NCBI GenBank assembly: GCA_959600065.1
Contig: CAUGKZ010000124.1
Span: 1 to 5,894 of the forward strand
Length of the DNA: 5,894 bases
Reading direction: 5' to 3'
Source of the DNA: an uncultured Kroppenstedtia sp.
GTDB taxonomy: Bacteria; Bacillota; Bacilli; Thermoactinomycetales; DSM-45169
This document shows positions 1-5,894 of the stretch, one piece after another; the stretch's first letter is position 1; each line of letters starts with the position of its first letter. The position numbers were made by a program, and so were the translations under genes. The notes below the pieces were generated by a model that ran no database searches, was not told where the DNA came from, and saw nothing but the letters and a program-made list of their open reading frames with translations.

Positions 1-272
1 TATACTTTTTTCTTGTTTTGAGCGAGGATATTTAGATCACTTAGGTCCTTAAACATGGTTTTTCCCCAGTAATAATGAAAGATGTCAAAGCGGCCCCAGT
101 TTTGTCGGAACCACTGGGGCATTTTTTCAAGGCGAAGATAACCCTGCAACGGATATTTAAATTTGCTTTGGTTATAAATCAGCTGTTCCGTGTGGTAACC
201 TCGACGATTCAATTCACGAGCCAGCAGATTTCCTTGCCCGGCGATGTCTACTGGAGCTATTAAAATACGCAT
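1..272 (-). CDS. Glycosyltransferase, N-terminal part (family 4/GT-B-like), cut by the window edge
   Basis: Reading the minus strand from the ATG at 272-270 gives 90 open codons with no stop before the left edge, so the C-terminal part is missing. The protein begins MRILIAPVDIAGQGNLLARE, a first beta strand followed by a glycine-containing loop and helix, as expected for the N-terminal Rossmann-like domain of GT-B glycosyltransferases. Near residues 62-70 it has FDIFHYYWGK followed by DLSDLNILAQNKKKV. This resembles the 'FD(I/V)FHFHFG...DL..L...GKKV' stretch that precedes the HGSD segment in many cell-surface or spore-surface glycosyltransferases. An AGGAGA ribosome binding site (284-279) sits 6 bases before the start. 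The gene is divergent from spoIVFA and is about 40% GC, lower than the core. Donor sugar and acceptor cannot be told from this part. The GT-B fold is likely; a role in the spore coat or envelope is only inferred. Confidence 0.72.
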   Translation of the reverse strand, partial: MRILIAPVDIAGQGNLLARELNRRGYHTEQLIYNQSKFKYPLQGYLRLEKMPQWFRQNWGRFDIFHYYWGKTMFKDLSDLNILAQNKKKV

Positions 273-306
273 AAGCAATCTCCTATCCTATTTAACATAT
301 TCAGTA

Positions 307-334
307 CATCTTATGTTCTGCTTTTCGCCCCGGT
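307..334 (-). promoter_or_regulatory. Possible sigma-K-like promoter of the glycosyltransferase gene
   Basis: On the minus strand an AC dinucleotide (334-333) is followed by 17 bases and then CATAAGATG (315-307). The sigma-K consensus is AC-N16/17-CATAnnnTA, so the match fails only at the last base. Transcription would begin near 301, leaving a short leader that carries the ribosome binding site. The motif is short and could arise by chance. I found no better sigma-A promoter in the same stretch. Confidence 0.25.
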
Positions 335-462
335 GTGGATATCGATAGAAATAGGGCGTGGAGGATCTCTGCGAGTTTGTGTTCTATTTCGCTTCGGTGC
401 AGAAGTGAGGACAGGCTTCAGTGACTCGATTTGTCACCCTCTTCGGATCTGTCACATCCTTA

Positions 463-474
463 ACGAGCGCTCGT
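463..474. repeat. Perfect 12-bp palindrome
   Basis: ACGAGCGCTCGT reads identically on both strands, and the symmetry does not extend further. It lies 22 bases upstream of the terminator hairpin. It could be a binding site for a dimeric regulator or simply chance; no other copy was noticed in the window. Confidence 0.4.
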
Positions 475-496
475 AAGACTTCTTTGGAGACAAGAC

Positions 497-522
497 CCTG
501 ATTCGTCAGGTTTTTTCCTTTT
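497..522 (+). terminator. Intrinsic terminator upstream of spoIVFA
   Basis: CCTGA (497-501) and TCAGG (506-510) form a perfect 5-bp stem closed by a TTCG tetraloop, which is a very stable loop. Six T residues follow, then CC and four more T. The stem is short, but the stable loop and T tract fit rho-independent termination. No plus-strand gene is evident upstream, so its client is unknown. It would insulate the spoIVFA promoter that starts right after it. Confidence 0.6.
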
Positions 523-551
523 GCATAACCTGGTGAGACAAGTCATAGGAT
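523..551 (+). promoter_or_regulatory. Sigma-E-like promoter of spoIVFA-spoIVFB
   Basis: GCATAAC (523-529) is separated by 14 bases from CATAGGAT (544-551). The sigma-E consensus is roughly KMATATT, 14-15 bases, CATACAnT, so the -35 matches 5 of 7 positions and the -10 matches 5 of 7 defined positions. The spoIVF operon of B. subtilis is known to be mother-cell specific and sigma-E dependent, which supports the assignment. The inferred start near 557-559 would leave almost no leader for the ATG at 564 and favours translation from 591. Confidence 0.5.
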
Positions 552-590
552 GTACCAAAACCGATGTGGAAAAGAGGGGCGGTGAATCCC

Positions 591-1385
591 ATGATGGAAT
601 GGTCCCGGGGCATCAGCAAAAGGCGACAGGACCGGATCCGGGCGATCAGGGAAGGAAAAGAGCTTCCCAGAGGCGGGAGTGGTTCACGTTACCGGAGTCA
701 ACCGATGCTCTCCAAAAAAGACCCGGAGGGCAAATGGGACGAGCTTCCCTGGAACCGTCCTGGGGTGTGGGAGAAAGAGGAGAGAAAGAAGAGGAAAGAC
801 AGCCGATTGTTGATTCAGACCTTTTTTGCATTTTTTCTGATGACAGGGGCTTGGTTGATCTTTCAATCGGATACCCCCTCAGCCAGACAGGCTCAAGTCT
901 TCATTTCTGAGGTGATGAACCGGGATTATAACTTTCAGAGCGTGGCTCGTTGGTATGAGGAGAACATCGGCGGAGCCCCGGCGATTCTGCCTGCCTTTCG
1001 GGAAGATGCGGGGAAGAAAGAGAAAAAACCTTTATCTTGGGTGGCTCCGGTGAAGGGCAGCCTCGTCCAGCCCTTTAAAAAAGGAGAGCGGGGAGTGGTG
1101 ATCCGCACCGAAACCGGGGCACCGGTGGTTGCTGCGGCACAAGGGTGGGTGGTGGAGACTGGAGAGCGGGAAGGGCTGGGGAAAACCGTGATCCTTCGCC
1201 ATGCCGATGGCAAAGAGACTTGGTATGGATGGCTAAAAGAGATTCAGGTGAAGAAAAAAGATTGGGTACAACCGCGTCAGCTGGTGGGGGAAGTGGGAGG
1301 GCGAGGGGGGGATCCTCTACTCTTTTTCGCTCTCAGACAGGGAGGCGATTTTGTCAACCCCACGGGGGTGGTCGCCTTTGAGTAG
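591..1385 (+). CDS. spoIVFA: Stage IV sporulation protein FA (SpoIVFA), SpoIVFB regulator
   Basis: This is the membrane protein of the outer forespore membrane that holds SpoIVFB in an inhibited complex until forespore proteases (SpoIVB, CtpB) signal. From the ATG at 591 it is 264 residues, matching the size of B. subtilis SpoIVFA. A basic N-terminal tail (residues 1-72) precedes one membrane segment (about 73-91, LLIQTFFAFFLMTGAWLIF). A LytM/M23-like domain fills about 148-264. The C-terminus FFALRQGGDFVNPTGVVAFE parallels the known SpoIVFA ending. The M23 zinc ligands are not kept: there is no HxxxD, and the usual HxH is replaced by YGWL, with only H204 left in RHADG. It is therefore probably not a peptidase. 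The start at 591 follows GAGGGG (574-579) by 11 bases and fits the inferred transcription start; an in-frame ATG at 564 would give 273 residues. It overlaps spoIVFB. Confidence 0.88.
   Translation: MMEWSRGISKRRQDRIRAIREGKELPRGGSGSRYRSQPMLSKKDPEGKWDELPWNRPGVWEKEERKKRKDSRLLIQTFFAFFLMTGAWLIFQSDTPSARQAQVFISEVMNRDYNFQSVARWYEENIGGAPAILPAFREDAGKKEKKPLSWVAPVKGSLVQPFKKGERGVVIRTETGAPVVAAAQGWVVETGEREGLGKTVILRHADGKETWYGWLKEIQVKKKDWVQPRQLVGEVGGRGGDPLLFFALRQGGDFVNPTGVVAFE
1364..1371 (+). promoter_or_regulatory. Ribosome binding site that decides the spoIVFB start
   Basis: GGGGGTGG lies 6 bases before the TTG at 1378. A competing GGGAGG (1340-1345) lies 5 bases before another in-frame TTG at 1351. The sites alone do not settle the start. 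I prefer 1378 because it places the HELGH motif and the protein length as in B. subtilis SpoIVFB and shortens the gene overlap to 8 bases. Confidence 0.4.
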
Positions 1386-2241
1386 GTTTCTCTTTCTGCA
1401 AGGACTTCGGATCCGGATCCATAGTCTGTTCTGGTTGGTGATCTTCACTTCAGTGGTGACAGGCCAATTTCTGGAGGTGATCACCCTCTTTGTCTTGGTG
1501 CTGATCCATGAACTGGGACATGTGACTGTGGCTCATTCCTATGGTTGGCGGATGTCCGGGATTCAGTTGCTTCCCTTCGGAGGTGTGGCCCATACAGAGG
1601 AATGGGGAACGGTACCGGCCCGGGAAGAGGTAGCGGTCGCTTTGGCGGGTCCTTTTCATAATGTCATGATGGTTCTTTTTGGATACGTCTTTTTTCAGAT
1701 GGGCTGGTGGTCAGAGGAGTGGATGCAATATTTTGTGCAGGGAAACACCTTGATGGCAGGTTTTAACCTGTTGCCGATCTATCCCTTGGACGGGGGCAGA
1801 ATCTTACAGGCTTTGCTCAGTTATCGCTTCTCTTACCGGCGGACACTGACCCTGAGTCTGACTTGTAGTCTGACGGGGGCTTGTCTGATCCTGCTGTGGA
1901 GTGTGTGGGGCGGGAGTTGGAATCTCAATCTCTGCGTGATCGCGCTGTTTTTGTTATACTCCAGTGGAATCGCGTTTAAACAGCGGGATTATCAATATAT
2001 GCGCTTTTTGATGAAACGGAGTGAATCCACGGTCTCTGCCCAGGCTCGGATCGTCCGCTTACAGGTCAACCATGATGAAACCTTGGTATCGGTGCTGAAA
2101 CGATTGCAAAAAGAGGCCTACCATGTGGTAATGGTGCGGGATTCCCAAGGGGGGTGGTCTCCTCTTCCAGAAGAGGTGCTGTTTCGCAGCTTCTTTCATG
2201 AGAAGAAACCGGACTGTCGCATGGGAGACCTGATTGCATAG
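1378..2241 (+). CDS. spoIVFB: Stage IV sporulation protein FB (SpoIVFB), M50 intramembrane metalloprotease
   Basis: SpoIVFB is the site-2-protease family enzyme that cleaves pro-sigma-K within the mother-cell side of the outer forespore membrane. With the TTG at 1378 the protein has 287 residues, against 288 in B. subtilis. The zinc motif HELGH is at residues 44-48 and the third ligand lies in NLLPIYPLDGG, with D138; B. subtilis uses H43, E44, H47 and D137. QLLPFGG (63-69) and ALAGP (88-92) are further family segments. Several hydrophobic stretches lie between about 17 and 200. A C-terminal region (about 224-287) resembles a single CBS domain, which in SpoIVFB binds ATP and substrate. The gene overlaps the end of spoIVFA, suggesting translational coupling. 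A TTG at 1351 would add nine residues. No terminator separates it from rplU, so some read-through is likely. Confidence 0.93.
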   Translation: MSRFLFLQGLRIRIHSLFWLVIFTSVVTGQFLEVITLFVLVLIHELGHVTVAHSYGWRMSGIQLLPFGGVAHTEEWGTVPAREEVAVALAGPFHNVMMVLFGYVFFQMGWWSEEWMQYFVQGNTLMAGFNLLPIYPLDGGRILQALLSYRFSYRRTLTLSLTCSLTGACLILLWSVWGGSWNLNLCVIALFLLYSSGIAFKQRDYQYMRFLMKRSESTVSAQARIVRLQVNHDETLVSVLKRLQKEAYHVVMVRDSQGGWSPLPEEVLFRSFFHEKKPDCRMGDLIA

Positions 2242-2247
2242 GCTACA

Positions 2248-2276
2248 TTGACAATCCAGAGGAGCTATGTTACGAT
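2248..2276 (+). promoter_or_regulatory. Sigma-A promoter of the rplU-prp-rpmA operon, with extended -10
   Basis: A perfect TTGACA (2248-2253) is followed by the optimal 17 bases and TACGAT (2271-2276). TG at 2268-2269 forms an extended -10 element. It starts six bases after the spoIVFB stop codon. The predicted start near 2283 coincides with the beginning of the structured L21 leader. This makes ribosomal protein expression independent of the upstream sporulation promoter. Confidence 0.8.
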
Positions 2277-2283
2277 TTCCTTT

Positions 2284-2408
2284 GTGCAATATGCGCATAG
2301 GTACTTACTCCCCCGGAGTAGCTGTACCGCACGGGATGGGTATCGGCAGGAAGGGGATTTTTCCCCACCCAAATCCGGCGAGTCTTCACAGGAGAAGGAG
2401 GTTCCGGG
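2284..2408 (+). promoter_or_regulatory. L21-type ribosomal protein leader RNA
   Basis: The untranslated leader before rplU is dense in base pairing. GTGC (2284-2287) can pair with GCAC (2329-2332), enclosing GGTAC (2300-2304) with GTACC (2324-2328) and TACTCC (2306-2311) with GGAGTA (2315-2320). A second element has GGAT and GGGT (2334-2341) pairing with ACCC and ATCC (2367-2370, 2373-2376), enclosing a perfect GGGGA/TCCCC hairpin (2353-2366). Firmicutes rplU genes carry a conserved L21 leader thought to mediate feedback by a ribosomal protein. Position and architecture fit, but I could not run a covariance search. No terminator-like T tract is present, so control would more likely act on translation or stability. 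The AAGGAGG ribosome binding site (2395-2401) lies outside the hairpins. Confidence 0.72.
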
Positions 2409-2720
2409 ATGTATGCATTGATCGAGACCGGTGGCAAACAATATCGCGTCCAAGAAGGACAAGCGATTTACATTGAAAAGCTGACCGCCGCTGAAGGTGA
2501 AACCGTCACTTTTGACAAAGTACTTCTCGTCAACAAGGAAGAGGGGACTGTAGTCGGCACTCCCGTAGTGGATGGAGCCAAAGTGACCGGTAAAGTGGAA
2601 AAACACGGTAAGGGAAAAAAGGTGACCGTGTTCAAATTCAAACCAAAAAAGAACTATAAGCGGAAACAGGGACATCGCCAACCCTTTACCAAAGTGGTCA
2701 TCGAGAAGATCGAGGCTTGA
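2409..2720 (+). CDS. rplU: 50S ribosomal protein L21
   Basis: The 103-residue product has the full family length and starts with [14 protein letters not shown], the L21 signature. L21 binds 23S rRNA in the large subunit. The basic C-terminal half, [19 protein letters not shown], matches the conserved rRNA-contacting segment. AAGGAGG lies 7 bases before the ATG. It is the first gene of the rplU-prp-rpmA unit, expressed from the sigma-A promoter at 2248 through the structured leader. Identification is secure. Confidence 0.98.
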   Translation: MYALIETGGKQYRVQEGQAIYIEKLTAAEGETVTFDKVLLVNKEEGTVVGTPVVDGAKVTGKVEKHGKGKKVTVFKFKPKKNYKRKQGHRQPFTKVVIEKIEA

Positions 2721-2730
2721 TTCTCACCAC

Positions 2731-3069
2731 ATGATACGGATTTCCTTGTATCGTGACGAGATAGGTGACTTGGAGCGAGTCATCCTTCAAGGGCACGCCG
2801 GTTTCGGGGAAGCTGGAGAGGATCTGGTTTGTGCAGCGGTGTCCGGGATCGCAGTCGGTCTGACCAACGCTTCGGAAACCCTCCTCGGGGTGCAAATCCA
2901 TTCGGATGATGTCAACCAAGAGGAGGGGGGCTACCTGGAGTGCCGGATCCCGGGCGGTCTGATGCCTGAAACACGGCAGAGAGTCAGTTTCCTTCTGGAA
3001 GCGATGACAGCTGCTCTCCAATCGGTGGCGGATGAATATCCCGCTTATATTCAAATTCAAGAACGTTAA
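2731..3069 (+). CDS. prp: Ribosomal-processing cysteine protease Prp (YsxB family)
   Basis: Prp removes the N-terminal extension of L27 in Firmicutes and related groups, a step needed for mature ribosomes. The 112-residue product has the catalytic histidine at 22 (GHAGFGEAGEDLVC) and cysteine at 34, the same spacing as characterised Prp. AAVSGIAVGLTNA follows as in the family. It lies 10 bases after the rplU stop and just before its substrate gene rpmA. No good Shine-Dalgarno precedes the ATG at 2731: the closest purine run is GAGG at 2712-2715, inside the end of rplU and 15 bases away. Translation is therefore probably coupled to rplU, which may keep the protease at low level. No better in-frame start is visible, since family alignment needs this N-terminus. 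Confidence 0.94.
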   Translation: MIRISLYRDEIGDLERVILQGHAGFGEAGEDLVCAAVSGIAVGLTNASETLLGVQIHSDDVNQEEGGYLECRIPGGLMPETRQRVSFLLEAMTAALQSVADEYPAYIQIQER

Positions 3070-3095
3070 ATCTCATTTGAAGGAGGTGGACATCC

Positions 3096-3398
3096 ATGCT
3101 GAAAATGAACTTGCAGTTTTTCGCCCAGAAAAAAGGGGTCGGTTCCACTAAAAACGGGCGGGACAGCATTGCCAAACGCCTGGGCGTGAAGCGCGGTGAC
3201 GGTCAATTGGTGAGTGCCGGTAGCATCCTGGTCCGGCAACGGGGAACCAAGATCTATCCTGGAATCGGTGTGGGCCGTGGCGGCGATGACACCCTCTTCG
3301 CCAAAGTGGAAGGCGTTGTGAAATTTGAACGGATGGGTCGTGATCGCAAGCGGGTCAGCGTTTACCCGCAAGCAGAATTGGCTCAGGTCGAAGCCTGA
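3096..3398 (+). CDS. rpmA: 50S ribosomal protein L27, with Prp-cleaved N-terminal extension
   Basis: L27 lies near the peptidyl transferase centre, where its mature N-terminus reaches towards the tRNA ends. The 100-residue precursor begins [20 protein letters not shown]. The NLQFFA segment followed by a small basic stretch is the Prp recognition site, with cleavage expected after residue 10 (FFA|QKKG). The rest ([32 protein letters not shown]) is canonical. A very strong AGGAGGTG (3081-3088) sits 7 bases before the ATG, in contrast to the poor site of prp. A terminator follows within 20 bases, closing the operon. Confidence 0.97.
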   Translation: MLKMNLQFFAQKKGVGSTKNGRDSIAKRLGVKRGDGQLVSAGSILVRQRGTKIYPGIGVGRGGDDTLFAKVEGVVKFERMGRDRKRVSVYPQAELAQVEA

Positions 3399-3414
3399 TG
3401 TGTGTGTCGAGAAT

Positions 3415-3440
3415 CCCTGGCTGAATCGCCGGGGTTTTTT
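3415..3440 (+). terminator. Intrinsic terminator after rpmA
   Basis: CCCTGGC (3415-3421) pairs with GCCGGGG (3428-3434) through seven base pairs, one of them T-G, around a 6-base loop. Six T residues (3435-3440) follow. It ends the rplU-prp-rpmA transcript and separates it from spo0B, which begins 49 bases later. Confidence 0.9.
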
Positions 3441-3489
3441 CATGGGCAAAAATCGATTACCATAGACAGAAAAGACGGGAGAGGGTTTT

Positions 3490-4212
3490 GTGCCGAAAGG
3501 GTTCTCTTTTGGATTGCAGATAGCTTTCCTGGCGATGGGGGTCCTCCTTTTATCCGTGTATTCTGGGGATTGGCGAGTAGGTTTGGCGTTAGGAGTGGGA
3601 TGGCTCCTTGTGGCGGCTGGTTGGATGAGAACTTGGATGCGCCGGTTGGAAAAGCAGGATCGGGAGCGGTCGGTCCGGGAACAGTTGGAACTGTTAAGCT
3701 GGCAACGTCATGATTGGCTGAATCACCTCCAGGTCTTGATGGGATTTACCAGCTTGAATAAACCGGAGCGAATGTCCTCTTATCTGCAAGAACTGGTCCA
3801 CCGATTGGAAATCGAACGCGTCACCTCCCAGGTGGAACCTCCCCAGTTGGCTTTAAGGCTTGCCTTGTTGAGGCGGGATCATCCTGAGTGGCAGTGGGTG
3901 CTGGAGGTGGAAGAAGGACTGGGGCCGCTGAAGGAGAAGGCCGCAGATCAAATCGGATGGATTCTGGAAGCGACGGCGGTTTGGCTGAAACCATTTGCAG
4001 AAGAGCAGGGTGAAGTGAGGGAATTATATCTTCAGCTCTCCCAGAATCCGGAAGGATGGCTGTTGCGATTCCGACCAGAGGGAGAAGAGAAATATCCCAC
4101 GGGTGAATGGCAGCAGCTTCGGGAAAAGATAAAAGCATACGGGGGAGAAGCGATGCTTGGGGATTCCGGAAGGTTTTTCGACATCCAGGTACCCAGTGGC
4201 AGAAATACATAA
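3490..4212 (+). CDS. spo0B: Spo0B-like sporulation phosphotransferase with membrane anchor
   Basis: Spo0B passes phosphate from Spo0F to Spo0A in the sporulation phosphorelay. The 240-residue product has SWQRHDWLNHLQVLMGFTSL (residues 70-89), which matches the phosphorylated helix of B. subtilis Spo0B (RHDWMNKLQ); H74 is the expected phosphorylated histidine. The rest resembles a degenerate kinase-type C-terminal domain without visible ATP-binding G boxes. Two hydrophobic segments, about 7-25 and 30-47, followed by RTWMRRLEKQDRER, suggest a membrane hairpin with both ends cytosolic. The B. subtilis protein (about 190 residues) lacks these. The GTG start follows GGGAGAGGG (3477-3485). No convincing promoter is visible between the rpmA terminator and the start, so read-through or an atypical promoter may drive it. 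It precedes obgE by 15 bases, as in Bacillus. Confidence 0.87.
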   Translation: MPKGFSFGLQIAFLAMGVLLLSVYSGDWRVGLALGVGWLLVAAGWMRTWMRRLEKQDRERSVREQLELLSWQRHDWLNHLQVLMGFTSLNKPERMSSYLQELVHRLEIERVTSQVEPPQLALRLALLRRDHPEWQWVLEVEEGLGPLKEKAADQIGWILEATAVWLKPFAEEQGEVRELYLQLSQNPEGWLLRFRPEGEEKYPTGEWQQLREKIKAYGGEAMLGDSGRFFDIQVPSGRNT

Positions 4213-5505
<1,293 letters not shown>

Positions 5506-5506
5506 G

Positions 5507-5542
5507 AAAGCCACCGGGCGAATTTTCGCCGGGTGGCTTTTT
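5507..5542 (+). terminator. Strong terminator after obgE, probably bidirectional
   Basis: AAAGCCACC opens a long hairpin whose 3' arm ends GGGTGGCTTTTT. The arms pair as GCCACC with GGTGGC and GGCGA with TCGCC, with one G-G mismatch between the two blocks and a 4-base ATTT loop. The T tract runs 5538-5542. On the minus strand the stem is followed by TTTCTT, so it may also stop the convergent gene ending at 5587. Confidence 0.92.
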
Positions 5543-5586
5543 GGCGCATTTATCATTGTGGTCCAGGTTATGGAGGGGGCTGCTTT

Positions 5587-5894
5587 CTAACTTTCCACAC
5601 TGGGTTTAGATTGGATAAGCTTAGTAAATACAAAACGGACGAGGGGTCCCATAATCAAGATTTGCAAAGGCCATGCCAGCACCAGGTTTTTACCAAAAAT
5701 CGAGTTATAATCAGTCATGATTGAATGGGAAGGAGATCCAGTGTGAAAGTTCGTTGTAATTACACCGTACATCGACATAAAAAATGCCATTCCAATCACC
5801 ATGCATGTGGAGATGGCCAGGATGGTATATAATTGATTTGTTGTATGAGCAGTGAACTTCAACGCTATTTTTTTAGCGATTGGCCCAACTATAA
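5587..5894 (-). CDS. DUF2798-like small membrane protein, N-terminus cut by the window edge
   Basis: The minus-strand frame is open from the right edge to the TAG at 5589-5587, giving 101 visible residues. The first visible residues are IVGPIAKKIALKFTAHTT. The internal TTG at 5862 is not a plausible start because this conserved-looking stretch continues upstream of it. Two hydrophobic segments are visible: YTILAISTCMVIGMAFFMSMYGVI and LVLAWPLQILIMGPLVRFVF. The VGPIAKKIA and MGPLVRFVF endings look like two copies of the same unit, a layout typical of DUF2798 proteins, which have four membrane segments in two repeats. Function is unknown. It is convergent to obgE and about 40% GC, lower than the core. 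Family assignment is from memory of the pattern and not from a search. Confidence 0.65.
   Translation of the reverse strand, partial: IVGPIAKKIALKFTAHTTNQLYTILAISTCMVIGMAFFMSMYGVITTNFHTGSPSHSIMTDYNSIFGKNLVLAWPLQILIMGPLVRFVFTKLIQSKPSVES

Larger units (their letters stand above)
273..590. other. Divergent intergenic region without a convincing gene
   Basis: This stretch of about 320 bases separates the minus-strand glycosyltransferase from spoIVFA. It holds the putative glycosyltransferase promoter, a GTGAC/GTCAC inverted repeat (421-425 and 433-437), a second TGTCAC copy 18 bases after the first (432-437 and 450-455), a 12-bp palindrome (463-474), an intrinsic terminator (497-522) and a sigma-E-like promoter (523-551). 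A GTG-initiated frame of 47 codons (333-476) is open but has no ribosome binding site and an unremarkable, cysteine-bearing translation, so I do not call it. A small RNA ending at the terminator is possible but unproven. Confidence 0.6.

Noticed and set aside
75..263. Plus-strand frame of 62 codons at the left end
   Set aside because: It is antisense to the glycosyltransferase reading frame, which has a proper start, ribosome binding site and family-like motifs.
333..476. GTG-initiated open frame of 47 codons ending shortly before the orphan terminator
   Set aside because: No ribosome binding site, no ATG, and a translation rich in scattered Cys and Arg without a recognisable pattern; likely chance, though its place before a terminator is noted.
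521..910. Plus-strand frame of 129 codons overlapping spoIVFA
   Set aside because: It lies mostly inside spoIVFA in another frame, and its product has no recognisable features, while the spoIVFA frame is clearly conserved.
2353..2366. GGGGA/TCCCC hairpin as a transcription attenuator
   Set aside because: No T tract follows the stem; the T residues are in the loop. It fits better as a structural part of the L21 leader.
2265..2681. Minus-strand frame of 138 codons opposite rplU
   Set aside because: It is antisense to rplU and its leader, both well supported, and looks like a shadow of their base composition.
3437..3466. Possible promoter for spo0B in the gap after the rpmA terminator
   Set aside because: TTTTCA with CATAGA at 18 bases is a poor match to sigma-A, and no sigma-E or sigma-H match was seen; too weak to list.
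3402..3713. Plus-strand frame of 103 codons across the rpmA terminator into spo0B
   Set aside because: It reads through the terminator hairpin and overlaps the spo0B coding sequence in another frame, and I recognise no family in it.
5863..5878. CGCTA/TAGCG hairpin with a T-rich loop resembling a terminator
   Set aside because: It lies inside the open coding frame of the DUF2798-like gene and reflects the encoded IAKKIA repeat; the T run is the loop and does not follow the stem.

Overview
The window looks like a spore-forming Bacillota (Firmicutes) chromosome, most like a Thermoactinomycetaceae-type relative of Bacillus. The organism-level call is an inference from gene content, moderate GC content and strong G-rich ribosome binding sites. 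The core runs left to right in the order spoIVFA - spoIVFB - rplU (L21) - prp (YsxB) - rpmA (L27) - spo0B - obgE, which is the order known from Bacillus subtilis. No strongly novel multi-gene system is visible; the interest lies in regulatory detail and in the two flanks.

Left flank (1-590): the N-terminal 90 codons of a glycosyltransferase lie on the minus strand and run off the left edge. About 320 bases without a convincing gene follow. They contain a 12-bp perfect palindrome, an intrinsic terminator on the plus strand with no evident upstream gene, and a sigma-E-like promoter directly after it. In B. subtilis minC-minD precede spoIVFA; here that linkage is broken.

Core (591-5505): SpoIVFA and SpoIVFB form the regulator and intramembrane protease pair that activates pro-sigma-K in the mother cell. 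A strong sigma-A promoter with an extended -10 and a structured L21-type leader then drive rplU, prp and rpmA. L27 carries the N-terminal extension that Prp removes, so protease and substrate sit in one operon. A terminator closes this unit. The Spo0B-like phosphotransferase (phosphorelay to Spo0A) and the GTPase ObgE follow, closed by a strong terminator. The Spo0B homologue carries two predicted N-terminal membrane segments that B. subtilis Spo0B lacks.

Right flank (5543-5894): a convergent minus-strand gene for a small DUF2798-like membrane protein runs off the right edge. Both flanks are about 40% GC by hand count, while sampled core lines are mostly about 45-63%, and both hold genes that are not the usual neighbours. 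The conserved sporulation/ribosome block therefore appears to sit between segments of different history.
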